From: Flavobacterium flabelliforme
GTDB lineage: Bacteria; Bacteroidota; Bacteroidia; Flavobacteriales; Flavobacteriaceae
DNA length: 64,000 bases
Assembly: GCF_017948675.1 (NCBI RefSeq)
Contig: NZ_JAGFBU010000001.1
Coordinates: forward strand, 62,001 to 126,000
Reading direction: 5' to 3'
Shown piece after piece: positions 17,548 through 26,269 of this stretch. Numbering within the stretch: the first letter of the stretch is position 1; every line of letters begins with the position of its first letter. A program made the translations under genes and the position numbers. The notes beneath the pieces are model-generated. The model was not told where the DNA came from. It saw nothing but the letters and a program-made list of their open reading frames with translations, and made no database searches.

Positions 17548-19203
17548 TTGAAAAAATCACTGTTTTTCGTTCGTTATTGTTTCGTACTACTAATTACAAA
17601 TGTAGTTTTGGCACAAGCCCCGAAAAAAATTATTATTGAAAATTCTGATTTTGCCGATGTAAATCAAACAGAAACTCCAGATGCTTTGCTGCTTGTTGGA
17701 AATGTTCGCGTGAATCACGATGGAATTGTTATGACTTGCAACAAAGCTTACTATTTTCAAAAGGAAAATTACATTAAAGCATTTGGTAATGTACAAATGG
17801 TGCAAGGTGACACTTTATTCTTGAACAGTAAATATGCTGAGTATAATGGGAATGCAAAAAAAGCCTATGCTACCGGAGATGCAGTAATGAGCTCACCAGA
17901 CGCAACATTAGTAACAGAGACAATCAATTTTGATCGTAACACTCAGGAAGCTTTTTATGAAACTCCTGGCACGATAACCAATAAAGACAATACCTTGCAA
18001 AGTAACGCCGGCAGATACTATGTTAATCAAAAGAAATTTCAGTTTTTAACTGCTGTAACTATAACAAATCCGACCTACGTAATTAAATCGAATCACCTTG
18101 ATTATTTTAGTAATTCAGGACACTCCTATCTCTTTGGGCCTTCAACAATTACCAGTAAAGCCAATTATATTTACACTGAAAAAGGATTTTACGATACCAA
18201 AAAAAACTTAGCCCATTTTTTGAATAAATCCTATATTAAATACGATGATAGAGTGATTAAAGGCGATAGTTTATACTATGATCGAAATCGAGAATTTGCA
18301 TCGGCAACGAGAAATGTAAAAATTACTGATTCAATCAACCGCGGAATCATTAAAGGAAATTATGCTGAAATGTATAAAAAAAAGGATTCGGTTTTTGTAA
18401 CCAAAAGAGCTGTTGCAGTAAACTTTGTCGAAAATGATTCGGTTTATATTCATGGAAAAAAACTAATGGTTACTGGAAAAGAAGGAAATCGCATCATCCG
18501 AGCCTTTAATAATGTACGTTTTTATAAAACGGATATGAGCGGAAAATGTGATTCAATTCATTCTGATTCTAAAATTGCATTGACAAAAATGATTGGTAAT
18601 CCAATACTTTGGAATGGTGAAAGTCAGATTACGGGAGACATTATGCACATAATAGGAAATAATACAACCCAAAAATTAGACTCACTCAAAGTACTTAACA
18701 ATACATTTTTGGTTTCAAAAGATACTTTAGGAACTGGTTATAACCAAGTTAAAGGTCAAAATCTCTATGGTAAATTTTTTGAAGGTAAACTACGCGATGT
18801 TGATATTATCAAAAATGCAGAAGTCATCTATTACATGCGAAATGATGCCAAAGATCTTATTGGGATCAACAAAAATGTAAGTAGCAAAATAAATCTTCTT
18901 TTAGAAAAAAATGAAATAGAAACAATTACTTTTTTCAATCAAGTTGATGGTGATATTTATCCAGAAAAAGATCTCCCAGAAAATGCACGTAAACTAAGAG
19001 GACTAGTTTGGCGAGGAGAAGAAAGAATAAAATCTAAAGATGATATTTTCCCACCAGAAGAAGATGAAGACAATGAGCTGCTAGCTAAGGCAAAAAAATC
19101 TGAAAAAGCCTTAGAGAATGTTCCTATGAAGATAAGGAAAGAGACTTTAAATTATGATAAAAAGAAAAGTCCACAGACTCCAAAAAAAGGAAAAGTAAAA
19201 TAA
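17548..19203 (+). CDS. OstA-like periplasmic LPS-transport protein
   Basis: The 551-residue protein begins at a TTG codon that opens a normal signal peptide (MKKSLFFVRYCFVLL...AQ). Its body is built of repeated beta-strand units such as VRVNHDGIVMTCNKAYYF and YIKAFGNVQMVQGDT, typical of the LptA/OstA fold. This fold carries LPS across the periplasm to LptD. The C-terminus is acidic and then lysine-rich. Flavobacterial OstA-like proteins are longer than E. coli LptA. A class III aminotransferase gene follows 16 bases later. Confidence 0.83.
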   Translation: MKKSLFFVRYCFVLLITNVVLAQAPKKIIIENSDFADVNQTETPDALLLVGNVRVNHDGIVMTCNKAYYFQKENYIKAFGNVQMVQGDTLFLNSKYAEYNGNAKKAYATGDAVMSSPDATLVTETINFDRNTQEAFYETPGTITNKDNTLQSNAGRYYVNQKKFQFLTAVTITNPTYVIKSNHLDYFSNSGHSYLFGPSTITSKANYIYTEKGFYDTKKNLAHFLNKSYIKYDDRVIKGDSLYYDRNREFASATRNVKITDSINRGIIKGNYAEMYKKKDSVFVTKRAVAVNFVENDSVYIHGKKLMVTGKEGNRIIRAFNNVRFYKTDMSGKCDSIHSDSKIALTKMIGNPILWNGESQITGDIMHIIGNNTTQKLDSLKVLNNTFLVSKDTLGTGYNQVKGQNLYGKFFEGKLRDVDIIKNAEVIYYMRNDAKDLIGINKNVSSKINLLLEKNEIETITFFNQVDGDIYPEKDLPENARKLRGLVWRGEERIKSKDDIFPPEEDEDNELLAKAKKSEKALENVPMKIRKETLNYDKKKSPQTPKKGKVK

Positions 19204-19219
19204 TTTAATACAAAACGTT

Positions 19220-20404
19220 TTGAACACTGATTTTATAAAGTATCAAGCACAAACTTCTCCGTATCCTTTAGGAATGGAAGTTTCTCATGCCATAGGCTCC
19301 TATATTTACGACACCAATAATAAAAAATACTTAGATTTTGTAGCAGGCGTTTCAGCTTGCCCGCTTGGACATCAACATCCAAGAGTAAATGAAGCGATCA
19401 AAGACCAACTCGACAAATATTCACACGTAATGGTTTATGGAGAATATTCACAAAGTCCAGCGGTTGAATATTGCAAATTACTGGCCTCACTCCTACCATC
19501 TTCATTAGACAAAACCTATTTAGTAAATTCTGGAACAGAAGCTATTGAAGGAGCTTTAAAACTAGCAAGACGAACCACGGGAAGAAGCCAATTGATCTCA
19601 TGTTACAATGCGTATCATGGCAATACGATGGGTTCGATGAGTGTTATGGGCTTTGAAGAACGAAAACAAGTTTTTCGTCCTTTAATACCTGATGTAGATT
19701 TTATCACATTCAATAACGAAGCTGATTTACAAAAAATAACAAATAAAACTGCCGGAATTATATTGGAAACTATTCAGGGAGGTGCTGGATTTATTCAACC
19801 ACATAATGATTTTTTAAAAAAAGTACGCCAACGATGTGATGAAGTTGGTGCCATGATGATTTTAGATGAGATTCAACCCGGTTTTGGACGAACAGGAAAA
19901 CTTTTTGGATTTCAAAATTACGATGTCGTTCCCGATATTCTCGTTATAGGAAAAGGAATGGGTGGCGGAATGCCGGTTGGTGCTTTTACAGCTTCAGCCG
20001 AACGTATGGATTTATTAAGTGAAAATCCAAAACTAGGACATATCACTACTTTTGGTGGACATCCTGTCATAGCGTCAGCCTGTTTGGCCACTTTGAAAGA
20101 AATTACCGAGACCAATCTAATGGCAGAAGCCCTAGAGAAAGAAAAACTATACAGATCTCTTTTGGTACATCCTTTGATAGAGGAAGTACGAGGAAAAGGT
20201 TTAATGTTGGCCGCTATGACAAAAAACGCCGATATCACAAATGAAGTAATTCTGAAATGTCAAGACAAAGGGCTTATTTTATTTTGGCTACTTTTTGAAG
20301 GAACAGCAATACGAATTACGCCACCGCTTACCATTTCTAATGAAGAAATTAAAGAAGGTTGCGCAATTATTCTAGAGGTTATGGACGAGATTTTCAATAG
20401 ATAA
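19220..20404 (+). CDS. Class III PLP-dependent aminotransferase
   Basis: The 394-residue protein also begins with TTG (MNTDFIKYQAQTSP). It carries the class III fold: NSGTEAIEGALKLARR binds PLP phosphate, ILDEIQPGFGRTG holds the PLP-contacting Asp, and VIGKGMGGGMPVGAF holds the Schiff-base lysine (about residue 243). The family includes ornithine, acetylornithine and 4-aminobutyrate aminotransferases, and the substrate cannot be chosen from the sequence. It is likely cotranscribed with the OstA-like gene. Confidence 0.87.
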   Translation: MNTDFIKYQAQTSPYPLGMEVSHAIGSYIYDTNNKKYLDFVAGVSACPLGHQHPRVNEAIKDQLDKYSHVMVYGEYSQSPAVEYCKLLASLLPSSLDKTYLVNSGTEAIEGALKLARRTTGRSQLISCYNAYHGNTMGSMSVMGFEERKQVFRPLIPDVDFITFNNEADLQKITNKTAGIILETIQGGAGFIQPHNDFLKKVRQRCDEVGAMMILDEIQPGFGRTGKLFGFQNYDVVPDILVIGKGMGGGMPVGAFTASAERMDLLSENPKLGHITTFGGHPVIASACLATLKEITETNLMAEALEKEKLYRSLLVHPLIEEVRGKGLMLAAMTKNADITNEVILKCQDKGLILFWLLFEGTAIRITPPLTISNEEIKEGCAIILEVMDEIFNR

Positions 20405-20416
20405 TAATTATTTTTA

Positions 20417-20493
20417 GGAGCTATTCCTGCTATCCGTTACAATCTTTTATGGCGAAACCCGCCATAAAAGGATTTTCACTTCTATCAGGGCTA
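20417..20493. repeat. Palindromic intergenic repeat, copy B
   Basis: This 77-bp imperfect palindrome begins GGAGCTATTCCTGC and ends CTTCTATCAGGGCTA, in the same orientation as copy A at 2306-2386. Its central hairpin is ATGGCG-AAAC-CCGCCAT, different in sequence from copy A but equally able to pair. It lies 12 bases after the aminotransferase stop and could also act as a transcript end. The rest of the gap to 20635 holds only a small GCCTAA/TTAGGC leader hairpin near 20597. Confidence 0.8.
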
Positions 20494-20635
20494 GAATCTA
20501 AGGTTTTTAAGGAATTTATTTTAGAAACTGAAATTTATTTTTTGTTAATTAAATTGTTCAAAACAATTACCACTTCTCCTCACATTAACAGTAAGGATGC
20601 CTAACTTTATTTAGGCTATATTAAAAAAACACAGT

Positions 20636-22033
20636 ATGCAATTAAGCAACGAAGAAGAAGACCATAACTTATCCCTATCTAAATTTGAGTCTATGTTGAA
20701 AACCAACAAAGTGCTCTTTTTTGACTCGGAGGAATTTGAAGAAATTATTCTTCACTATCTCGATATGGGTAAGGCCGCTTTGGCAAAAAAAGCATTAAAA
20801 TTAGCACTAGATCAACACCCTAAATCAACCGGACTAAAATTAGTTCAAGTGGAGATGTTAGTCTACGATGACAAATTAGAATTAGCAGAAAAACTATTGA
20901 ATGAATTATATGCAATCGAACCAACAAACGAAGAAATATACATTCAAAAAGCAAATATTTACTCCAAAAGAGATCAGCATGATAAAGCAGTTGAGTTATT
21001 AAAAATTGCTTTAAAATACACAGATGATTATGCCGATGTCTATAACTTAATAGGTATGGAATACTTATTTATGGACAATTTTGAGCTAGCAAAAGAAAAT
21101 TTTATTAAATGTCTAGAAGAGGATTTAGAAGATCAATCTGCATTATATAACGTGGTCTATTGTTTTGAATTTTTAGATCAAAATCAAGAAGCTATAATTT
21201 TCTTAAATCAATATATTGAAAAAAATCCGTACAGCGAAATTGCTTGGCATCAAGTAGGACGTTTGCATTACGGTGTAAAAGAATATGAAAGCGCTATTCG
21301 TGCCTTTGATTATGCCACATTAATTGATGATGAATTCCTAGGAGCGTTTATGGAAAAAGCGAAAGCTTTTGAACGTTTAAAAAAATACAAAGAAGCAATT
21401 GAAAGTTACGAAAGAACCATCGAATTAGAAGATGCGACCTCTTATGCATTGTTAAGAATAGGAAAATGTTATGAAAAAATAGGAAAGAAAGCTTTAGCAT
21501 TAAAATATTTTAATGAGACTGTACATGAAGATCCACTTTTAGACAAAGGTTGGATTGCTATTACTGATTTTTACATAAGACAAAAAAACTATCAAAAAGC
21601 ACTTTTCTTTGTCAATAAAGCACTAGCAATTGACAATCAAAATCGCTTATATTGGAAACGTTATGCCTCGATAAACAAACAAATGAACTTCTTTGAAGAA
21701 GCAGAATTTGGCTATAGAAAAGCGGTAGAATTTGGAGATCACTCTCTAGAAACATGGTTGTTTTGGGTAGATATTCTTCAGTTTTTAGGAGAATTTCAAA
21801 GTGCTGTTCAAACTTTATTACAAGCTTCTGAATATTTTCCAGAAGAAAATGAAGTAGAATATCGTTTGGCCGGATTATACTATATGTTATCAGAAGCTAC
21901 AAAAGCAAAGTTTCACTTAAGCAATGCTTTACGATTGAATTTAGCCAACCAAACTCTTTTAGAAGAGTTATTTCCTGTAGTTTGGGCAAAAAAGATAGTA
22001 CAAAATTTTATTGCAAAACATAATAAATTATAA
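20636..22033 (+). CDS. Tetratricopeptide-repeat protein
   Basis: The 465-residue protein is almost entirely TPR helices. About eleven 34-residue units can be followed, for example AWHQVGRLHYGVKEYESAIR and ALLRIGKCYEKIGKKALALK. There is no signal peptide or membrane segment, so it is probably a cytoplasmic scaffold. Its stop codon overlaps the aroE start (TAATG), a sign of translational coupling. No partner can be named from the sequence. Confidence 0.88.
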   Translation: MQLSNEEEDHNLSLSKFESMLKTNKVLFFDSEEFEEIILHYLDMGKAALAKKALKLALDQHPKSTGLKLVQVEMLVYDDKLELAEKLLNELYAIEPTNEEIYIQKANIYSKRDQHDKAVELLKIALKYTDDYADVYNLIGMEYLFMDNFELAKENFIKCLEEDLEDQSALYNVVYCFEFLDQNQEAIIFLNQYIEKNPYSEIAWHQVGRLHYGVKEYESAIRAFDYATLIDDEFLGAFMEKAKAFERLKKYKEAIESYERTIELEDATSYALLRIGKCYEKIGKKALALKYFNETVHEDPLLDKGWIAITDFYIRQKNYQKALFFVNKALAIDNQNRLYWKRYASINKQMNFFEEAEFGYRKAVEFGDHSLETWLFWVDILQFLGEFQSAVQTLLQASEYFPEENEVEYRLAGLYYMLSEATKAKFHLSNALRLNLANQTLLEELFPVVWAKKIVQNFIAKHNKL

Positions 22034-22782
22034 TGATAGACATTGTACAAAAAGGTTTTGGTTTAGTAGGAAGAAATATAAGCTACTCCTTCTCTAAAGC
22101 TTATTTTACTAAAAAATTCAGTAACGAAAACTTTGAAGGATGTAGTTATGTAAACTTTGACATTCAGGAAATAGACACTTTCTCTGATATTATAACTAAT
22201 ACTCCAAACCTAAAAGGTTTAAATGTTACTATTCCTTATAAAGAAACTGTTATTCCTTTTTTAGATAAATTGTCAAAAAAAGCAGCTCTAATAGGGGCTG
22301 TAAATACAATTAGAGTAACTAAGAAAGGAAAATTAAAAGGGTATAACACAGATTATTATGGTTTCAAAAAATCATTAAAACCCTTATTATTGTCTCATCA
22401 TAAAAAAGCCTTAATTTTAGGAACAGGTGGAGCTTCAAAAGGAGTTGCATATGCTTTAGACGAACTTAATATTCCGTATACTTTTGTTTCAAGAGAAGCT
22501 AAAGAAAATGGTATCAGTTATGATCGCATCAATGCTACTACGTTTGATAATTATCAAATTATAATTAATACTACTCCTGTTGGAACAAGTCCTAACATAG
22601 AGGCATATCCCAATATTCCGTATGACTATTTTACGAATAACCATATTGCATTTGATCTGATTTATAACCCTGAAGAAACACAATTCTTAAAAAAAGCAAA
22701 ACAGAAAGGAGCACAAATTACAAACGGTTTAGACATGCTTATATTTCAAGCAGAGAAAGCATGGAAAATTTGGAATAAGTAA
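22033..22782 (+). CDS. aroE: Shikimate dehydrogenase
   Basis: AroE reduces 3-dehydroshikimate to shikimate with NADPH in aromatic amino acid synthesis. The 249-residue protein has the substrate motif SYSFSKAYF (S-x-S), NVTIPYKE with the catalytic lysine (about residue 71), and GAVNTIR. The NADP loop is GTGGASKGVA (about 122-131). INTTPVGTSP and GLDMLIFQAEKAWKIW complete the fold. It is coupled to the upstream TPR gene and followed by a terminator. Confidence 0.94.
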   Translation: MIDIVQKGFGLVGRNISYSFSKAYFTKKFSNENFEGCSYVNFDIQEIDTFSDIITNTPNLKGLNVTIPYKETVIPFLDKLSKKAALIGAVNTIRVTKKGKLKGYNTDYYGFKKSLKPLLLSHHKKALILGTGGASKGVAYALDELNIPYTFVSREAKENGISYDRINATTFDNYQIIINTTPVGTSPNIEAYPNIPYDYFTNNHIAFDLIYNPEETQFLKKAKQKGAQITNGLDMLIFQAEKAWKIWNK

Positions 22783-22813
22783 TTTGTAAAACACAATAAC
22801 AAAATTTGAATAT

Positions 22814-22849
22814 AAAACCACAACTATAAAATGTTGTGGTTTTTTTTTT
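22814..22849 (+). terminator. Terminator after aroE
   Basis: AAAACCACAAC pairs with GTTGTGGTTTT around an 8-base loop, followed by a T-run. Confidence 0.9.
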
Positions 22850-23043
22850 ACTCTTAATTCAATTTATTTTGATAAAAAGCATCCAGTTAAGTAGGAATTA
22901 AATTGTACAATATAATTTATAATGGATTTAAATCTGATAATTTCAGCGAAAAAAAGTGATAATGAGCAGATTAATTTTGTATTTTCATACTGCTTTAGTA
23001 CCTTTCGCAATAGATACAATTACAAACCTTACACATTGAAAAA

Positions 23044-25050
23044 ATGTTAGAAGAAAAGAATGATAACCTGTCTCGCCATGAGAGCGAAACAGATGGAAAT
23101 ATTGAAAACAATTCAGTTGAGTCAACTACAACTGTGACTGAGTCTATAGAAAATAATATTTCTAAAGAAACTACTGCTTTTGCTGCAGAAGAAAATGAAA
23201 TACAACCTTCTGAGAATAAAATTGTAGAAACTCAAAATCAGAATGCACTTGATGCTATTTCAGATACTAATGCAGAAGAAAGTGAAGACGAAACTCTAAA
23301 AGAGCGTCATGATATTCCCATGCAAGATTATGATACCTTATCATTAGAAGAGTTAGTAGAAGAACTAAAAAACCTGGTTTCTAATGAAAAATTAGTATCA
23401 GCAAAAGATCATATAGAAGAAATAAAGAAATCGTTTTTGGCGAAATACAATCACCTTTTAGAAGAGAAAAAAGAAGAATTTGCTGCGGAAAACCAAGATC
23501 CAAATGAAGAATTTCAATATCATTCTCCTTTAAAGAGCAATTTTGACAAATATTACTCCATTTTCAGAGATGCAAAAAATGCGCATTTCAAAAACTTACA
23601 AACAAATCTAAAAACTAATTTAGAAAACCGTTTGGCTATCGTAGAAGAATTAAAAGAGCTTATTAATCCTCAAGCAAATATTAAGGATACCTTAAAACAT
23701 TTTAATGATTTAAGAGAGCGTTGGAAAAATGCTGGACCAATTCCAAAAGACAAATACAATCACGTTTGGAATAATTTCCATTTTCATGTAGAAAATTTCT
23801 ATGATTATTTGCATTTAGACAGAGAAGCTAGAGATCTTGATTTTAAACATAATTTAGAGCAAAAACAAAAAATTGTTGCCCGTGTTGAAGAATTAGTAAA
23901 CGAGGCAGATATTAATAAAGCTTTTAGAGAACTACAAGATTTACATAGAATCTGGAAAGAAGATATTGGTCCTGTTTCGCGTGAACACCGCGATGAAATC
24001 TGGAACAAGTTTAGTGACTTAACTAAGCAAATGCATGATAAAAGAGAGGTTTTATTTGAAAATCAAAGAGGAACTGAACTTGAAAATTTAGCAAAGAAAA
24101 AAGATATTATTGCTCAAATTGAAGTTTTAGCTACTGAAAAAGTAAATGCACATTCACAATGGCTTGCTCAAATTGAAAAAGTAGAAGCTTTACGAACTAC
24201 TTTTTTCTCTTCTGGAAAAGTACCTTCAGATGTTAATGAAGAAACTTGGTCTGCATTTAAAACTGCTGTTAGAAATTTTAATTCTTTCAAAAACTCATTT
24301 TACAAAGATATTAAGAAAGACCAAAATGACAATTTAAGCAAGAAAACAGCTCTTGTTGCAAAAGCTAAAGCTTTACAAGAAAGTACAGACTTTGCTGCCA
24401 CTACTCCAATTATGAAGCAAATTCAAGAGGAATGGAAACAAATAGGTCACGTTCCCCGAAAATACTCTGATAAAATTTGGAAAGAATTTAAAGATGCTTG
24501 TAATCACTATTTTGAAAAACTAAAAGAACAAAAAAGCGAAGAAAATACAGAAGAAGTTGCTGCTTTTGATAATAAAAAAGCCTATTTAGAAACGCTGAGA
24601 GAATTTCAATTGGTAGGAGAACACAAAGCAGATCTAGATGCAATTAAACTGCATATTGAAACTTGGAAAAACTTTGGTAAAGTTCCTTTTCCAAGAAGAC
24701 ATATTGAAGGTAAATTTAATAAAATTCTAGATGCTCTTTTTGAAAAATTAAATTTGAGTAAAAAAGATACTGAAATGATGCGTTTTGCAAACCGAGTGGA
24801 TCATTTAACTGAAAGTAATGATTCCCGTAAGTTAGATAATGAAAAGATCTTTATCATGCGTAAAATTGAAGAAGTACAGAATGAGATCTTTCAATTAGAA
24901 AATAACATTCAGTTTTTTACCAATACACGTAATGCAAAAAAAGAAAATTCTATCGTATTAGAAGTTCGAAAAAATATTGCAATTCACAAAGAAACACTTA
25001 GTGTCTGGAAGGAAAAGTTAAAACAATTGAGAAATATAAATATCGAATAA
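23044..25050 (+). CDS. DUF349-repeat protein
   Basis: The 668-residue protein has a ~90-residue acidic, low-complexity N-terminus. Five DUF349 units follow, each with a W-K-x-x-G-x-(V/I)-P-like core: ERWKNAGPIPKDKYN, RIWKEDIGPVSREHR, SSGKVPSDVNEETW, EEWKQIGHVPRKYSDKIW and ETWKNFGKVPFPRRH. It ends in a coiled-coil stretch. The repeats are predicted helical bundles of unknown function. No signal peptide is present. The 261-bp upstream gap holds the aroE terminator and little else. Confidence 0.88.
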   Translation: MLEEKNDNLSRHESETDGNIENNSVESTTTVTESIENNISKETTAFAAEENEIQPSENKIVETQNQNALDAISDTNAEESEDETLKERHDIPMQDYDTLSLEELVEELKNLVSNEKLVSAKDHIEEIKKSFLAKYNHLLEEKKEEFAAENQDPNEEFQYHSPLKSNFDKYYSIFRDAKNAHFKNLQTNLKTNLENRLAIVEELKELINPQANIKDTLKHFNDLRERWKNAGPIPKDKYNHVWNNFHFHVENFYDYLHLDREARDLDFKHNLEQKQKIVARVEELVNEADINKAFRELQDLHRIWKEDIGPVSREHRDEIWNKFSDLTKQMHDKREVLFENQRGTELENLAKKKDIIAQIEVLATEKVNAHSQWLAQIEKVEALRTTFFSSGKVPSDVNEETWSAFKTAVRNFNSFKNSFYKDIKKDQNDNLSKKTALVAKAKALQESTDFAATTPIMKQIQEEWKQIGHVPRKYSDKIWKEFKDACNHYFEKLKEQKSEENTEEVAAFDNKKAYLETLREFQLVGEHKADLDAIKLHIETWKNFGKVPFPRRHIEGKFNKILDALFEKLNLSKKDTEMMRFANRVDHLTESNDSRKLDNEKIFIMRKIEEVQNEIFQLENNIQFFTNTRNAKKENSIVLEVRKNIAIHKETLSVWKEKLKQLRNINIE

Positions 25051-25066
25051 AGTATTATTAAATATT

Positions 25067-25099
25067 AAAACCTTGAACTAAATGTTCAAGGTTTTTTTT
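25067..25099 (+). terminator. Terminator after the DUF349 gene
   Basis: AAAACCTTGAAC pairs with GTTCAAGGTTTT around a 5-base loop, with a T-run after it. Confidence 0.9.
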
Positions 25100-25178
25100 A
25101 TAAAAATAGATTTTAGTTTTAACTTTCATTTATAACAAAAATCACTTTATATTCAATAGCAAAGTATATATTTACAAA

Positions 25179-25526
25179 ATGAATTGGATTCGGAAAACCA
25201 TATTTATTATTGGGCTTTCATTTGTCTTTTTATTTGTGTTTACTACAAATCAATCTCGGGGTGAAACACTCGAAGTAGAACAAAACAAAACTTCCTTTGC
25301 AGCTGATAACGTTCACACCTCCGTTTTTATTCAGCCTCAAGTTGCTTCTTCATTTCTACCACATTACAAAAATCCTAGCTGCTCGTTTATAAAATACTTA
25401 ATCAGTTATTCTTCTGTAATATCCGATTTTAAAATCAAAACACTTTTTATTCGTTTTGATTATCAAGATATTGACCGATGCGAAAAGGTTTCTCTACTAC
25501 TCTTCCCTTATCATTCTTTTTGGTAG
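25179..25526 (+). CDS. Small membrane-anchored or exported protein of unknown function
   Basis: The 115-residue product has one strong N-terminal hydrophobic segment (about residues 7-23). It may be a signal peptide or an anchor, since no clear cleavage or lipobox motif follows. The rest is uncharged to mildly basic, with two cysteines (about 68 and 101), and ends in an aromatic tail. I do not recognise it. The coding evidence is modest: an open frame at a sensible distance from the previous terminator. An AGGACA-N6-TGTCCT hairpin lies downstream at about 25575-25592. Confidence 0.5.
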   Translation: MNWIRKTIFIIGLSFVFLFVFTTNQSRGETLEVEQNKTSFAADNVHTSVFIQPQVASSFLPHYKNPSCSFIKYLISYSSVISDFKIKTLFIRFDYQDIDRCEKVSLLLFPYHSFW

Positions 25527-25663
25527 TAATAACTGTAAAATAGTATTGAAGTCTTTTTAATCTTTACTACTTCTAGGACATTGCTTTGTCCTAATATTGA
25601 TTGATATCTTTAGATATTCAATACAAATTATCTTGTCATATAAATTACTAAAAAATAAAAAAA

Positions 25664-26140
25664 ATGGATACTTCTATAGCCATAATTGGTCTTGTCCTTA
25701 CAATTTTAATTGCACTTCCTATATTTTATTCAATAAGATCAAACTCTATGAATAAATCAAAAATTGAAAAAATAAAAGCAGAATTTAGCCAAAACAATCG
25801 TTTTAAATTTGAAACTACAGAAACATTAAATAAAAAAGTAATGGCTTTAGACGAAAAAAATAAAGGTTTTCTTTTAATGGATTTTAATTTAAAATCAGAA
25901 AAGAACTCGTTTGTCGATTTGAAGGATATTCAAACTAGTAAATTGGTAGTTACAAAGGACAATAGCGGTGAAACAATAACACAAATAGACTTAGAGTTTC
26001 ATTACAAAGAAAATAAAAAAATAAAATCTGTGCCATTTTATAAAATTGAAAATGATCAAATGGGGCAACTTTGCTTGTATGAAGATCATCAACTTGCAAA
26101 AAAATATAAGCAAATAATAGACAATTGCATTTCTATTTAA
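25664..26140 (+). CDS. Membrane-anchored hypothetical protein
   Basis: The 158-residue product begins with a transmembrane helix (about residues 5-23) followed by a lysine-rich, strand-rich soluble domain that probably faces the cytoplasm. No known family is recognised. It has its own terminator and stands just upstream of hemN, but the Fnr-type dyad lies between the two genes, so it is not evidently part of that regulon. Confidence 0.6.
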   Translation: MDTSIAIIGLVLTILIALPIFYSIRSNSMNKSKIEKIKAEFSQNNRFKFETTETLNKKVMALDEKNKGFLLMDFNLKSEKNSFVDLKDIQTSKLVVTKDNSGETITQIDLEFHYKENKKIKSVPFYKIENDQMGQLCLYEDHQLAKKYKQIIDNCISI

Positions 26141-26156
26141 CGCTTATTAAAATAAT

Positions 26157-26188
26157 AAAAAAAGAGACTTTTAAAAGTCTCTTTTTTT
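26157..26188 (+). terminator. Terminator upstream of hemN
   Basis: AAAGAGACTTTT is directly followed by its complement AAAAGTCTCTTT, flanked by A and T runs. Confidence 0.88.
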
Positions 26189-26203
26189 ATAACTATGCTT
26201 AAT

Positions 26204-26247
26204 ATGATAATTATCATTTTAAATATTTAGTCATAATGTTACTTTTG
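26204..26247 (+). promoter_or_regulatory. hemN promoter with Fnr-type dyad
   Basis: The perfect 14-bp dyad ATGATA-AT-TATCAT (26204-26217) precedes the -7 element TACTTTTG (26240-26247). The dyad centre is 36.5 bases from the last G of the -7 element, putting it at about -41, the classical class II activator position. The same spacing occurs at the cco and ccoI promoters. Confidence 0.65.
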
Positions 26248-26269
26248 ATTATTACTAAATTTATTTTTT

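Noticed and set aside
20417..20493. Integron attC site
   Set aside because: The element is palindromic, but the R'/R'' core motifs (GTTRRRY type) are missing and no integrase or cassettes are seen.
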